Shown: positions 22,274 through 31,273 of the stretch, one piece after another | How positions within the stretch are numbered: position 1 is the stretch's first letter | Layout: the number at the start of each line of letters is the position of its first letter | Assembly (NCBI RefSeq): GCF_001434535.1 | Contig: NZ_AYYW01000037.1 | Span: 30,036-94,035 of the forward strand | Source of the DNA: Ligilactobacillus animalis KCTC 3501 = DSM 20602 | Lineage (GTDB): Bacteria; Bacillota; Bacilli; Lactobacillales; Lactobacillaceae | Direction: 5' to 3' | DNA length: 64,000 bases | The notes under the pieces: generated by a model | Told to the model about the DNA's origin: nothing | Databases searched by the model: none | What the model saw: only the letters and a program-made list of their open reading frames with translations | Position numbers and translations under genes: made by a program

Positions 22274-22359
22274 TATTTTGCGTTTTTCTCTTTTCATAAC
22301 GCTTACTTTGCGATAAGATAGTTATAAGAAAACGATTACTATTTTGGAGGGAAAGTATA

Positions 22360-23232
22360 GTGAGTAAATTATATGGAGCTATTGAAGCTGGTGGGACAAA
22401 GTTTGTTTGTGCTGTAGCTGATGAAGATTTAAATATTTTAGAACGTGTTTCGATCCCAACGACTGTTCCTGAAGAAACGATGACAGATGTCTTTAAATTC
22501 TTTGAAAAACATGATGTTGTTTCGATCGGGATCGCTTCTTTTGGTCCGATCGATGTTAACCGTAAATCAGAAACTTATGGTTATATCACCAACACACCTA
22601 AGCCAGGTTGGAAAGATTACGATTTCTTAGGTGAAATGAAGAAGCGTTTTGACGTTGACTATGCTTGGACGACAGACGTTAATGGGGCTGCTTATGGCGA
22701 ATTAAAACGCGGGGCAGCTAAAGGTAAGGATAGCTGTGTCTATTTGACAGTCGGAACTGGCGTTGGTGGTGGTGTTGTGATCAACGGCAAAGTTATCGAA
22801 GGCTATGGTCATCCTGAGATCGGGCATATCGTAATGCGCCGTCACCCAGAAGATCACTATGAAGGTCATTGTCCATTCCACCATGATTGCTTAGAAGGCT
22901 TGGCTGCTGGTCCAGCGATCGAAGCACGTCAAGGTGGCGTCAAAGCTTATGAGATCCCTAAAGATGACAAAGCTTGGGAGATCGTGGCTTATTACTTGGC
23001 CCAAGCCTGTGTAGATCTAACATTGACACTTTCCCCTGAAAAGATCATTTTCGGTGGTGGTGTTTCTAAACAAGAACAACTCTTCCCAATGATCAGAAAA
23101 TCATTTGCTGAACAGTTGAATGACTACGTTCAAACACCGGATCTAGATGATTATATCGTACACGTTGATCTAGGTGATGATGCTGGGATCACAGGTTGCT
23201 TGCTTTTAGCTAAGGAAGCTGAAACTAAATAA
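22360..23232 (+). CDS. scrK: ROK-family fructokinase
   Basis: 290 residues. Phosphorylates fructose to fructose-6-phosphate with ATP. Visible are the N-terminal phosphate motif (IEAGGTKFVCAV), the catalytic Asp in TTDVNGAAYGE near residue 107, the ROK TVGTGVGGG segment near 130, and the zinc-binding His/Cys cluster GHCPFHHDCLEG near 170, which with this length marks the bacterial fructokinase branch over glucokinase. GTG start with ggaggg nine bases upstream. It stands alone behind a LacI-type palindrome and ends in a hairpin repeat. It could use fructose released by the glucansucrase 19 kb away, though no direct link is visible. The symbol is by family analogy. Confidence 0.88.
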   Translation: MSKLYGAIEAGGTKFVCAVADEDLNILERVSIPTTVPEETMTDVFKFFEKHDVVSIGIASFGPIDVNRKSETYGYITNTPKPGWKDYDFLGEMKKRFDVDYAWTTDVNGAAYGELKRGAAKGKDSCVYLTVGTGVGGGVVINGKVIEGYGHPEIGHIVMRRHPEDHYEGHCPFHHDCLEGLAAGPAIEARQGGVKAYEIPKDDKAWEIVAYYLAQACVDLTLTLSPEKIIFGGGVSKQEQLFPMIRKSFAEQLNDYVQTPDLDDYIVHVDLGDDAGITGCLLLAKEAETK

Positions 23233-23314
23233 TGTGAGACATACGGCTAGTTCCGTATAAATAACAAGAGGCCCTGCCATGATGCGGATCTGCATCGTGG
23301 TAGGGCCTCTTTTG
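23231..23314 (+). repeat. Dispersed hairpin element, copy 1 (left arm and core only)
   Basis: Starts at the fructokinase stop codon with the family landmark gtgagac, then ccgtataaataac, then a long core stem (aagaggccctgccatgatgc / gcatcgtggtagggcctctt) followed by T residues. The right landmark (ctagg...gaacacgttt) is missing. It probably terminates scrK transcription. Confidence 0.85.
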
Positions 23315-23324
23315 TGATCATAAA

Positions 23325-23550
23325 ACACTTAAATGAGCTAGTTCTGTTGGGTCATTTAAGATCTCGACTTTAGTCATTATCTTTTGGATCTGATGTTGTT
23401 CTGAAAACAAAGCGACTCGTCTATCAACTCTAATTGCTGGGGACCAAAAGCTAATTCTTCGTGCATGCTCATATTGAAGAGTTGCACATCACTATCTTGA
23501 AAGACAAAAGAGCTTAGCGACTTGCTTAGTTTCATTCAACAAAGCAGCAT
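23325..23550 (-). pseudogene. Fragment of an ECF-type ABC transporter ATPase
   Basis: Read on the minus strand, 23440-23545 translates to VFQDSDVQLFNMSMHEELAFGP, a Q-loop region typical of cobalt/nickel ECF ATPases (CbiO/NikO). Downstream, VEILNDPTELAHLS near 23325-23370 fits the C-terminal end of the same family. The signature motif and Walker B are missing between them, so there is an internal deletion. No start codon, ribosome site or Walker A is present. Next to the ureD remnant, a nickel-uptake origin is the most economical reading. Confidence 0.6.
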
Positions 23551-23569
23551 CGACTTTTAAAGCTTTAAA

Positions 23570-24265
23570 CTGGTAACTTCTACTTTTATGAAGCAAACGA
23601 ATGTGGGCAACAATTGGTGGTTTTACAGAAGGTGAGTAATACTAGGTAAAGCTCACACTTGAAGATGATGCTCATGCCATTTTGATAAAGCAGATACCAA
23701 ATTATGTGTATAAGTGTGATAATTTACGCCAAACGTGTCAAGAGCCCCAGATCAAACTCGGTCAGGGGCATTTTTGGAAATATGGATGAAGTCATTCCGT
23801 ATAAGAATGCCTACTATCGCCAGTTTATGGAGCTTGATCTAGCTGAGAATGTTTCGTTGACCCCGACTGATGGTTTGACTAGTGGCTGGTCACCAGATGA
23901 GAAATCATTTTAGTATCGAGATGTTGGTATGCGGATACGGATTAAAGTTACGGGCAAATTAGTGTATAATGATTACTTGTTGTGTACGCCACAAGTCTAT
24001 GAATTAACCGAATTGGGTTATTTTGATCGACAAAAATATCGACCAAGATTTTGTGAAGAAAGCTCGTGAAGTGATCGAGCTTCCTGGATCTGATGTTTCA
24101 TTTGGGATCTCGTTACTGGAAGAAAATGGAGCGGTTTTACGGATCTTGGGATATGATGGTTATACCAATCGTCAGATCCAAAATCAATTCATCGAATTTT
24201 ATCGTGAAGAATTCAAGGGCTGTGCGCCATTGAAGCTTCGGAAAAATGATCGGGCGGATAATTAA
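23570..24265 (+). pseudogene. ureD: Decayed urease accessory gene ureD
   Basis: UreD helps load nickel into urease. The remnant is spread over several frames: GGFTEGE near 23615, KLTLEDDAHAILIKQIPNYV and YKCDNLRQ (23655-23735), DEVIPYKNAYYRQF and DGLTSGWSPDEKSF (23785-23912, then a TAG), KLVYNDYLLCTPQ (23955-24000), and an open end from 24023 with VSFGISLLEENGAVLRILGY and LRKNDR. The order and spacing follow full-length Lactobacillaceae UreD proteins as I remember them. At least two frameshifts and several stops rule out function. No urease structural genes (ureABC) are in the window. Confidence 0.85.
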
Positions 24266-24279
24266 TTGGAAAAGAGTGA

Positions 24280-24669
24280 ATGATTGTGACAGGAACTTTT
24301 TGGTTAGGATTTGGTGCTGCTGGACTAGGAGCTTTTTTTGGTGGTTGTCTGCGGAGTTTATTCTCTGATTGGTTCAATCATGCTAAAGCTTATCTTCCTT
24401 ATGGTACCTTGGCTGCCAACTTACTAGGCTCGCTTTTGATCGGGATCTTTGCTGCTTTAGTGGCAAAGGGTGAACTTTCACAAATGGCTAATACATTGCA
24501 TGCAGGTGGCTTTTGTGGTGGTTTAACGACTTTTTCGACCTTTTCATTAGAAAATCTCAAGTACTTCAAACAAGGTAAAACAGGCCACGCTGTGCTTTAT
24601 TGGTGCGGTAGTGTCGTGTTGTGCTTAGCTTGTGTCTATTTAGGCCTAGCCCTTGGAAAGCTATTTTAG
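24280..24669 (+). CDS. crcB: Fluoride exporter subunit (FluC/CrcB), first copy
   Basis: 129 residues with four membrane helices. FluC channels expel fluoride as antiparallel dimers. Diagnostic motifs are GGCLRSLFSDW near residue 20, NLLGSLLIG near 47 and GGLTTFSTFSLE near 80, which lines the fluoride path. The ATG at 24280 follows aaaagag. Nineteen bases separate it from a second crcB, as in Gram-positives with heterodimeric FluC. The upstream region is the ureD remnant and I see no fluoride riboswitch. Confidence 0.93.
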   Translation: MIVTGTFWLGFGAAGLGAFFGGCLRSLFSDWFNHAKAYLPYGTLAANLLGSLLIGIFAALVAKGELSQMANTLHAGGFCGGLTTFSTFSLENLKYFKQGKTGHAVLYWCGSVVLCLACVYLGLALGKLF

Positions 24670-24688
24670 ATAAGGATCAGGTGGAAAA

Positions 24689-25084
24689 ATGAAAAAATCA
24701 ACAGAATTATTGCTTGTTGGCTGTGGTTGCTTCTTTGGTGGAGCCTTGCGTTATGTTTGTGAGACCTTGATCGGACCTAGTGTTTCAGAGGCTTTCGCTA
24801 TTTTGGTCGTTAACGTTAGCGGTTGTTTTTTGATCGGGTTGATCTCAGCTGGATTATTTAAAAAGACGCTTTCAGCTGAATTTGGAAAACTAGCCTCAAC
24901 AGGTTTTTGTAGTGGTTTAACGACCTTTTCTTCGTTTGCTGATGGGATCGTCAATTTATTTGATGCTTCGCAGGTGGCAGTAGGTTTGTTATATATTGTC
25001 CTTAACATGTTGCTAGGGTTGTTAGCTGTTTACTTAGGCCTAAAAGTAGTTTTAAAAACAAAATTTAGTGATTTTGCAAATTGA
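24689..25084 (+). CDS. crcB: Fluoride exporter subunit (FluC/CrcB), second copy
   Basis: 131 residues with four membrane helices, paired with the preceding gene. Motifs GGALRYVCE near residue 17, VNVSGCFLIG near 47 and SGLTTFSSFADG near 75 define the family. It ends in a basic cytoplasmic tail. The start ATG has a fair ribosome site (aggtgg) six bases upstream. A terminator follows, closing a two-gene operon. The two copies differ clearly in sequence, consistent with complementary subunits and not recent duplication. Confidence 0.93.
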   Translation: MKKSTELLLVGCGCFFGGALRYVCETLIGPSVSEAFAILVVNVSGCFLIGLISAGLFKKTLSAEFGKLASTGFCSGLTTFSSFADGIVNLFDASQVAVGLLYIVLNMLLGLLAVYLGLKVVLKTKFSDFAN

Positions 25085-25088
25085 TCAA

Positions 25089-25126
25089 AGATAACACTCA
25101 TTTTTTAATGGGTGTTATTTTTTTAG
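25089..25126 (+). terminator. Terminator after the crcB pair
   Basis: ataacactca and tgggtgttat form a stem around ttttttaa, followed by seven T residues. Confidence 0.9.
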
Positions 25127-25213
25127 GTCTACTTATAGCTTTACATAGAGTTATAAGTATTGCTATTATATGGTTAAAGTAAATACAAATTCTAGGGTGC
25201 GAGGGAATAGAAC

Positions 25214-25390
25214 ATGGAGCCAAAATATAAACACATTTTAGAGACGATAAAGACACAGATCATTGAGGAAAAGTATCCAGCAGGGAGTATGCTCCCCGAC
25301 CAAAACACTTTAGCTAAAGAATTCAAAACTAGTCGGATGACAGTCAAAAAAGCTGATGTAGGCGTAGCGGGTCGCGATCGTGAGTTGTGA
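25214..25390 (+). pseudogene. Truncated GntR-family regulator (HTH only)
   Basis: Starts normally with ATG after gcgaggga and encodes a GntR winged-helix domain: YKHILETIKTQIIEEKYPAGSMLP, then LAKEFKTSRMTVKKA. After VKKA the match ends, about when the second half of the HTH and the effector domain should follow; 15 unrelated codons lead to TGA. Those codons are the antisense of the neighbouring mga-like gene, so a deletion has fused the two genes tail to tail. A truncated HTH protein could be made but would lack effector sensing and dimerisation. Confidence 0.85.
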
Positions 25391-26578
25391 GACAACACCA
25401 ATACTGATACAGTTGCGTTTCATATTTTTATGCGGATAGATCATCATTTTTAGATTATCCTGGATCGCTTGAAGTTTATGTGGTTCGAGGCTGAATTGTT
25501 TAGCGAGTGGGATATTTAATATCTCAGCGATCACTTTCTCTTCAAACGGTTGGGAGACTTCTTTTTTAGCTTCTAAGTTAAGACTGTTATTTGAATAGTA
25601 GTAACCTTCAAGCAACAACAACTTATTGATCGTAAAATATAAACTACTGCGCAAAGAATTAAAGTCAGTATTAAAATTATAACTATTAGTTAGGATCGTA
25701 GTTACTTGTTCTAGTAGTTGTTGGCACTTTGAGTGTTTAGATAGTGAATTTATCTCAGTGACAGGATAACTGATGATATTGTATGTATTTAAGAAAATAA
25801 AGGTCAAATAACTATAATATTCAACGAGTTCTTTATCTAAGAAGATCCAATTTTGTTTGAAGTACTTTAATAAAGCTTCGTATAAGGGTGTTTCTTTGAT
25901 CTCAAAGAACAAAGGTTTAGTTTCTTCTTGGCTAAAATAACTTTGGATCAGTTCATGCTTACTGCTGAGCAAGGAGAGCCATAAGCTGATCTGGTCATTT
26001 TGAATAATGTTGAGCTGAGAACCTAATTTTTGCTGAGCATATTCTTTAAAATCATGATCAGAAATAACGACATTTTTAAGCGCAGACCCTTTAGCATGAT
26101 TATTCCAATAAAAATTGAAGTAAAAATAGAAGAACTGAATGCCTGATCCACGGAGCATATTTTGTTTTAGTTCAAGCTTAAATTCACTTAAAAGTGCGTT
26201 GCATTCGCCGATCAGTTTGTTAGTTGAAGTCAGACTGATATTCAAGATCCGGGCGGTTTCTTCACGGGTCAAGTGTGAATACTTGAAGTAAAGATCTAGG
26301 AGCTGAAAGCGCAACGAAGAGGCTAAGATCTGAGCATTTAAAGCATTGACAGCTTGACCATTATAAGGCAAATTCAAAATGACTTCATGCCGAGTAACGG
26401 TGAGAAGTTGTGGGTCAAAAGCATTGATCTGCTCAGTCAACTGGCTCAATGTCGGCGAGGTGATCTTAAGCGCGGTGCAGAGCTCGGATTTGTGGGTATG
26501 ATTATTATGTAAATGCAATAATAGTAGCAACGAGTAGATCTGCAGCCCTTTATGATCAAAGAGTTGTTCGTTGTGCAT
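25310..26578 (-). pseudogene. Mga/PRD-like transcriptional regulator, C-terminally truncated by fusion
   Basis: A frame of 422 codons beginning with ATG at 26578 after agaggggg. Residues 10-60 form an N-terminal HTH and residues 75-125 a second, Mga-type HTH (LTREETARILNISLTSTNKLIGECNALL). The following helical region resembles the PRD-like part of Mga/AtxA regulators. Relatives are usually about 480-500 residues with a C-terminal EIIB-like part; here it ends after CISIGVVSQ and runs into antisense gntR sequence from about 25350. Such regulators control surface or sugar-uptake genes in Gram-positives. The HTH and PRD parts remain intact, so partial function is conceivable. Confidence 0.72.
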
Positions 26579-27141
26579 GATAAAGCCCCCTCTGACGAAA
26601 TTTTTTTAAGTTATCATAAAAATTTTAAACAAACAAATTATATAATAATTCTGAACTTTTTACCAATTACTGTTATAGTTGCGCACAATTAACAAATACG
26701 CAAAAATGACAGGCTTTATTTATAACTTTTAGATTATTTTTTTAATAATTAAATGTGAAACGGGGATTTTTTTAAATTTGCATAATTTGGCGTTTTTTTA
26801 ACCTTTATGAAAGCGTTAAAAATGATTTTGAAGAGAAACATGAGCCTTTTTTACTTGACATGTAAGAATTTTTAGTAGGAAGAAATCCATTGTTTTTAAG
26901 GAGAAACACGTTTTTTTGTAAATATGTAAAAACAAAGAATATTTGCTATCGCCTACATGGCGTAAATTATTACTTGTAAGGCATAAGAGTGACAAGCTTG
27001 GTTATATTTAGTGAGCTAGCAAGATGTTCAAATTGTTGTTTCATAGGTGCGAACATTCAATTTATATCCTCATGTCTAACATCGAGCGGTTTCGCATGAT
27101 ATATACCGGTTAAGGACCGTAATCTAACATGGAGGCAGCCA
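26579..27141. other. Long AT-rich intergenic region
   Basis: 563 bases between the mga-like gene and the ureG-like gene. It has poly-T/poly-A stretches and a TTGACA hexamer near 26854 that could be a -35 box, but no well-spaced -10 is clear. No frame longer than about 35 codons has a ribosome site. Given the neighbours it may be eroded urease-locus sequence, but I could not match any part to a urease gene. Confidence 0.45.
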
Positions 27142-27657
27142 ATGACTAAAACAAAGACGTTAACGCTAGGCATTTGTGGGCCAAAAGATGTTGGTAAAAC
27201 ATTGTTGATCAAGCGGGTGACCGAGATCCTTGCGCATAGGTATACCATAGCAACTTTAACTAATGGTGTTTTTACGGTAGAGAAGATAAATTATGTACCA
27301 CCAACTACTTTAGAGGATATGGATCTAGTTGATGAATTGAATCTGTTGCATCTGAGTGGTAAAATAGATTTGATTTTTGTTGAGCGACCTGAGCTACAGC
27401 CGGCTAAGATCAAGACCGATGCTGTGATCTATTTACTAGATGCAAGCGCTAAGTCTCCGCGACTTCCAAACTTGCGGGGCTTGATCTTACTCAATAAGAT
27501 CGACCTTGCTACATACCATCGGATCGATCTGGCTACCTTACAAGCACAAGTGGCAGCTGATCAAGATCAAGCTGAAGTTTTATTGACTGATTTAAAAGAC
27601 AATCAAGGTCTGCAAAATATTGTCTGTTGGATCGAGAAAAATTTAGAGAATTTATAG
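27142..27657 (+). CDS. UreG-like GTPase lacking the Cys-Pro-His nickel motif
   Basis: 171 residues; UreG proteins are about 200. UreG is the GTPase that drives nickel insertion into urease. Present are Walker A GPKDVGKT at residues 13-20, the TNGVFT strand that aligns with UreG TNDIYT, IFVER aligning with IFVESGG, the guanine-specificity motif NKID near 118, and a UreG-like end (LKDNQGLQNIVCWIEKNL). The stretch after TKED, which normally carries ETGGCPH and binds nickel, is absent without loss of frame. ATG follows ggaggc. The frame is open despite decay of ureD 3 kb away, so it is either a neutral relic or a repurposed GTPase. Fifteen bases separate it from bsh, suggesting co-transcription. 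Confidence 0.8.
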   Translation: MTKTKTLTLGICGPKDVGKTLLIKRVTEILAHRYTIATLTNGVFTVEKINYVPPTTLEDMDLVDELNLLHLSGKIDLIFVERPELQPAKIKTDAVIYLLDASAKSPRLPNLRGLILLNKIDLATYHRIDLATLQAQVAADQDQAEVLLTDLKDNQGLQNIVCWIEKNLENL

Positions 27658-27672
27658 AAAGAGGTCGACATT

Positions 27673-28647
27673 ATGTGTACTGCAGTATCGTTTAAGACTA
27701 ATTCACATTATTTTGGGAGAAATTTGGATCTAGAACTTTCTTATGGTGAGAAAGCAGTTATTGTTCCACGGAATTTTGTTTTTAATTTAAGAAAATTGCC
27801 TGCTTTAAGCGAGCACTATGCAATGATCGGGGTGGCTGCGGTTTTTGCTGACACCCCATTGTATTATGATGCAGTCAATGAATATGGCTTAGGAATGGCA
27901 GGGCTCAACTTTGAAGGTAATGCAGTCTTTCGTGAATTTGAACCAGAAATGGATAATGTGACACCATTTGAATTTATTCCATATATTTTGGGTCAATGCA
28001 AGACTGTAGCGGAAGCCCGTGAAATGTTAGCTAATATCAATTTGGTAAATGAAGCCTTTAGTCCTGAATTGCCATTATCGCCTTTGCATTGGATCATCTC
28101 AGATAAAAAAGAGTCGATCGTGGTCGAACCGATGGCTGATGGCTTAAAGGTTTATGATGATCCAGTGGGTGTGTTAACGAATAATCCAACTTTTGATAAG
28201 CAATTATTTACTTTGAATAACTATCGGACATTATCGCCTAAGACACCAGAAAATACTTTTTATCCTGGGGTCGAATTGGATACTTATAGCCGTGGCATGG
28301 GGACTCTAGGTTTACCAGGAGATCTAACTTCAAGTTCTCGCTTTGTCAAAGCAGTCTTTACGAAAGCTCATTCGGTCTGCCAACCAGATGAAAATTCCAG
28401 TGTTGGTCAATATTTCCACATCTTAGGTTCTGTTGAACAACAAAAGGGTTGCTGTGATGTTGGTAATGGCAAATATGAATATACGATCTATTCTGATTGC
28501 TATAACACCGACAAAGGGATCTTTTATTACAAGACATATGAAAACAGTCAGATCACAGCCTTAGACATGCACAAAGTCGATCTTGATGGTCATACCTTTA
28601 CTAGCTATGACTTATTGGAGACGCAACAGATCAATTACGCTAATTAA
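27673..28647 (+). CDS. bsh: Bile salt hydrolase (choloylglycine hydrolase family)
   Basis: 324 residues, the usual length. An Ntn hydrolase that removes glycine or taurine from bile salts. After Met removal, Cys2 is the nucleophile. Other family residues are visible: Arg16 and Asp19 in GRNLDLE, Asn79 in GMAGLNF, Asn170/171 in LTNNPTF and Arg223 in SSSRFVK. No signal peptide, so it is cytoplasmic, as BSH is. The related penicillin V acylases share these residues; overall similarity to Lactobacillaceae BSH, from memory, favours BSH. The ATG follows aaagaggtc by eight bases. It supports a gut habitat. Confidence 0.9.
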   Translation: MCTAVSFKTNSHYFGRNLDLELSYGEKAVIVPRNFVFNLRKLPALSEHYAMIGVAAVFADTPLYYDAVNEYGLGMAGLNFEGNAVFREFEPEMDNVTPFEFIPYILGQCKTVAEAREMLANINLVNEAFSPELPLSPLHWIISDKKESIVVEPMADGLKVYDDPVGVLTNNPTFDKQLFTLNNYRTLSPKTPENTFYPGVELDTYSRGMGTLGLPGDLTSSSRFVKAVFTKAHSVCQPDENSSVGQYFHILGSVEQQKGCCDVGNGKYEYTIYSDCYNTDKGIFYYKTYENSQITALDMHKVDLDGHTFTSYDLLETQQINYAN

Positions 28648-28686
28648 AAATAACTCCGCCTCAAAAATGGGGCGGAGTTATTTTTA
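28646..28686. terminator. Bidirectional terminator between bsh and pepX
   Basis: aaaaataactccgcc and ggcggagttattttt form a strong stem with A and T flanks; it overlaps the pepX stop codon. Confidence 0.93.
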
Positions 28687-31098
28687 GTTATTGAAGTAAG
28701 GAAGTTCTAAGTTGCAGTCAGCTAGGTCTAAGGTATAGCTGATGTCTTCATTTCCTCGTAGCGTACCAAACATGTCGGTAGCATAGACGATCAGTCCTAA
28801 GCGCCTTCCAGCTGGTAACTGATAGTGTGTTGGCTGCAGGGTCACTTCAAGCTGATAGAATTTATCAGCTAAAAGCTCATCATTGCGCCAAAGTTCGGTG
28901 CGATTTTGTAAGTTGATATGTCCTTTACTGATGAGTTTAAAGGGCGTATCTTTGCCTAGCGTAAATTCAACGAGATCATTTTCCCGCCAATTATAGCCAG
29001 CCAAGATCCCCTTAGGCTCAAGCACAGTAGGAATATTATTCAAGCGTTTTGCCTTACCAAGATCAACGAGCATGAAGCTGAGGAGACCGTAGTCAGCCGA
29101 GCACGCCACTTTCACACTGAGCTTAGGCGCACCACTGATGAGCAATGGTTGCTCGAGGGGAGCTGTTTGGAATTTTAAGCGGGCTTGCTCAAGGGGGGAA
29201 GCCTCAGAGCTAACGAGATCATTTTTCCAAAGATCAAGATCAGCTTGATAGTCAGCAAAAGCCTTAGGTGTCAGTTGATCGTTAAAGCTCAAACTCCCTG
29301 TATCAGGGGTGTCGGCTAGTTGCCCGGCTTGTGTCAGCCAAAGTTTACTTGTAGTCGTTGCTTGCCAAGTAGGATAAGTTTTCCAAGTGTCAGGCTTAAC
29401 GTTATCTTGGATCAAAACGTCAGGTAAAACAGTTGTAGCTTGATTATCGATCCCATAGAGTTTATGTGACAACCAAAGATTCGTCATATCGGTAAAATCA
29501 AGGGACTGAAAATTATTGATATAAATATGTTTCCCTTGATGTAAGATCAACTTAGTCTTGATTGGCAGCTCTTGGAGCGCTTGATAGAGATTAAAGACGT
29601 TACGCGGTTTAACATTCCAGTCATTCAAACCATGTACTAAGACAACATCGCATTTGATGTTAGCGACATTATTTAGATAATTACGCTCATCCCAAAAACG
29701 ATTATAATTTCCGGTTTGACGGTCTTGCCCAGCAGTGATCGAGTCCAATTGTGTTTGCCATTTAGCCGCGATCTTTTGATATTGTGCTAGGTCTTTGCGC
29801 CGGCTAAAGCATTCTTGGGCTAAAACATCGGCGTCTTCACCAACATAGCCATCAGGTGAAACGACTAGTCCGCCATCACGGTAATAATCATACCAACTGG
29901 AGATCGCTGCTTCTGAAATGATCGTCTCTAAGCCTTCGATCCCAGTTGTGGCAGCCGCAGTGGCTAAAGTTCCAAGATAGGATTTCCCGGTCATGGCAAC
30001 TTTTTTATTGCACCACCAGGCCTTGATCTCGATATTTTCACTGCGATTGGTAAAGGCCCGGCGGTTTCCCGTCAACCATTCGATGACGGCTGTGGTCGAG
30101 CTAGTTTCTGCTTGTGAGCCACAGGTACGAAAGCCTTCCGAATCACGCGTCCCGATCCCCGCAGCATAGACGACGCCAAAGCCTCGCGCTAAAAAATAGT
30201 CGTTTAGAGTGTAGCTCAATTCCCGGTCAAAAGTCTCTTCGGCCCGGGTCGAACGTCCAGCGACTTCACGCTTAGCTGGTAAGTTTGGTGTTTTGGCCTC
30301 GAATTTTATATCAGCATAGCTAGTTGTAGTTGGAGTTTTATGTGTTAATTTCTCTGTCGCTGGATGCAACATTTTTTCGCCTAAAACATCATTAGTCCCC
30401 TGATTGTAGGGGCTAGCTGTGTATAATACGGGGACTTTGAGGCCGTATTCCGTATCTTTAGGTCGAATGATCTCAACTTTTAACAGATCCAATTTGCCAT
30501 CGTGATCAGTGTCAAGATCGCTTTCAACATAGACGACTTCACGGATCAGCTTATTCGTATCAAAGATCGGTTGCGCCTTGCCGTTAAAGAACAGTGGCTT
30601 TTTGATCGCAGGTAGATCATAGAATTTTGTGAAATAGCCTAAAGCTGCCAGGCGATCAAGTAGAGTCTGCCCGTGTTTAGTATGGGTGCAGAGTAGATCA
30701 TATAGCGCATTGATCAGATTGGTGCGATCATCAAGCTGCTGTGCATGGTAAAGTCCGAGTTTATCCATTGAAGCAAGTGGATCATTGATGTCAAAATCCA
30801 CATCAGCTTCAAAATCCAGTAATTGCAGTGCGACTAAATAAAAAGTTTTTAAGTCCACCGTTTGACTTTGCTTGAATTCAACGACATCAAGTGTTGATGT
30901 TGCCAAAAGATCGCTCAAGTACGCTTTTTTAGCCGCTGGCGTTTTTAAATGTGGCAAACAAGCAAGGATAAATTGGATCCAGATATGATTTAGATCATCG
31001 TTATGTTGTGCATCGCAGTTTAAAAAGCCGATCTGATTGAGTTCACGTGCCTTAGTTTCTGCATCGGCAGCTAGATGCGCAAATTGGTTGATCTTCAT
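28684..31098 (-). CDS. pepX: Xaa-Pro dipeptidyl-peptidase PepX
   Basis: 804 residues, serine peptidase family S15. It removes X-Pro dipeptides from peptide N-termini in the cytoplasm, a key step in use of proline-rich peptides. The N-terminal helical domain is followed by the alpha/beta hydrolase core with catalytic Ser near 373 in GKSYLGT, Asp near 491 in GLNDWNVK and His near 523 in GKHIY, then the C-terminal jelly-roll. The start at 31098 is chosen because aaggggg lies eight bases upstream; an ATG 11 codons earlier lacks a ribosome site. It is divergent from an Opp-type lipoprotein gene, which fits a shared role in peptide use. Confidence 0.95.
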   Translation of the reverse strand: MKINQFAHLAADAETKARELNQIGFLNCDAQHNDDLNHIWIQFILACLPHLKTPAAKKAYLSDLLATSTLDVVEFKQSQTVDLKTFYLVALQLLDFEADVDFDINDPLASMDKLGLYHAQQLDDRTNLINALYDLLCTHTKHGQTLLDRLAALGYFTKFYDLPAIKKPLFFNGKAQPIFDTNKLIREVVYVESDLDTDHDGKLDLLKVEIIRPKDTEYGLKVPVLYTASPYNQGTNDVLGEKMLHPATEKLTHKTPTTTSYADIKFEAKTPNLPAKREVAGRSTRAEETFDRELSYTLNDYFLARGFGVVYAAGIGTRDSEGFRTCGSQAETSSTTAVIEWLTGNRRAFTNRSENIEIKAWWCNKKVAMTGKSYLGTLATAAATTGIEGLETIISEAAISSWYDYYRDGGLVVSPDGYVGEDADVLAQECFSRRKDLAQYQKIAAKWQTQLDSITAGQDRQTGNYNRFWDERNYLNNVANIKCDVVLVHGLNDWNVKPRNVFNLYQALQELPIKTKLILHQGKHIYINNFQSLDFTDMTNLWLSHKLYGIDNQATTVLPDVLIQDNVKPDTWKTYPTWQATTTSKLWLTQAGQLADTPDTGSLSFNDQLTPKAFADYQADLDLWKNDLVSSEASPLEQARLKFQTAPLEQPLLISGAPKLSVKVACSADYGLLSFMLVDLGKAKRLNNIPTVLEPKGILAGYNWRENDLVEFTLGKDTPFKLISKGHINLQNRTELWRNDELLADKFYQLEVTLQPTHYQLPAGRRLGLIVYATDMFGTLRGNEDISYTLDLADCNLELPYFNN

Positions 31099-31273
31099 GC
31101 TAAAAGCCCCCTTGTAGAGTTGATGTGTCAATTATAGTCGTTTACTCATAGAAATACTAGTGGTGATACTCGAAAAAACATTTCCTATTTGTAAGTAAAA
31201 ATTATTGCCAAATACAATTAAATAGTGCAAAATTATATTGTTAGATACTTTAGACGAGGGGGATGAATTCGAG

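Noticed and set aside
22325-22345. CcpA (cre) site before fructokinase
   Set aside because: aagaaaacgattac matches the consensus only partly; too weak to list.
23550-23700. Extension of the minus-strand ECF ATPase remnant
   Set aside because: The minus-strand reading here has no convincing ABC motif, while the plus strand matches UreD.
24200-24280. Fluoride riboswitch before crcB
   Set aside because: The region is the tail of the ureD remnant and lacks the conserved riboswitch core.
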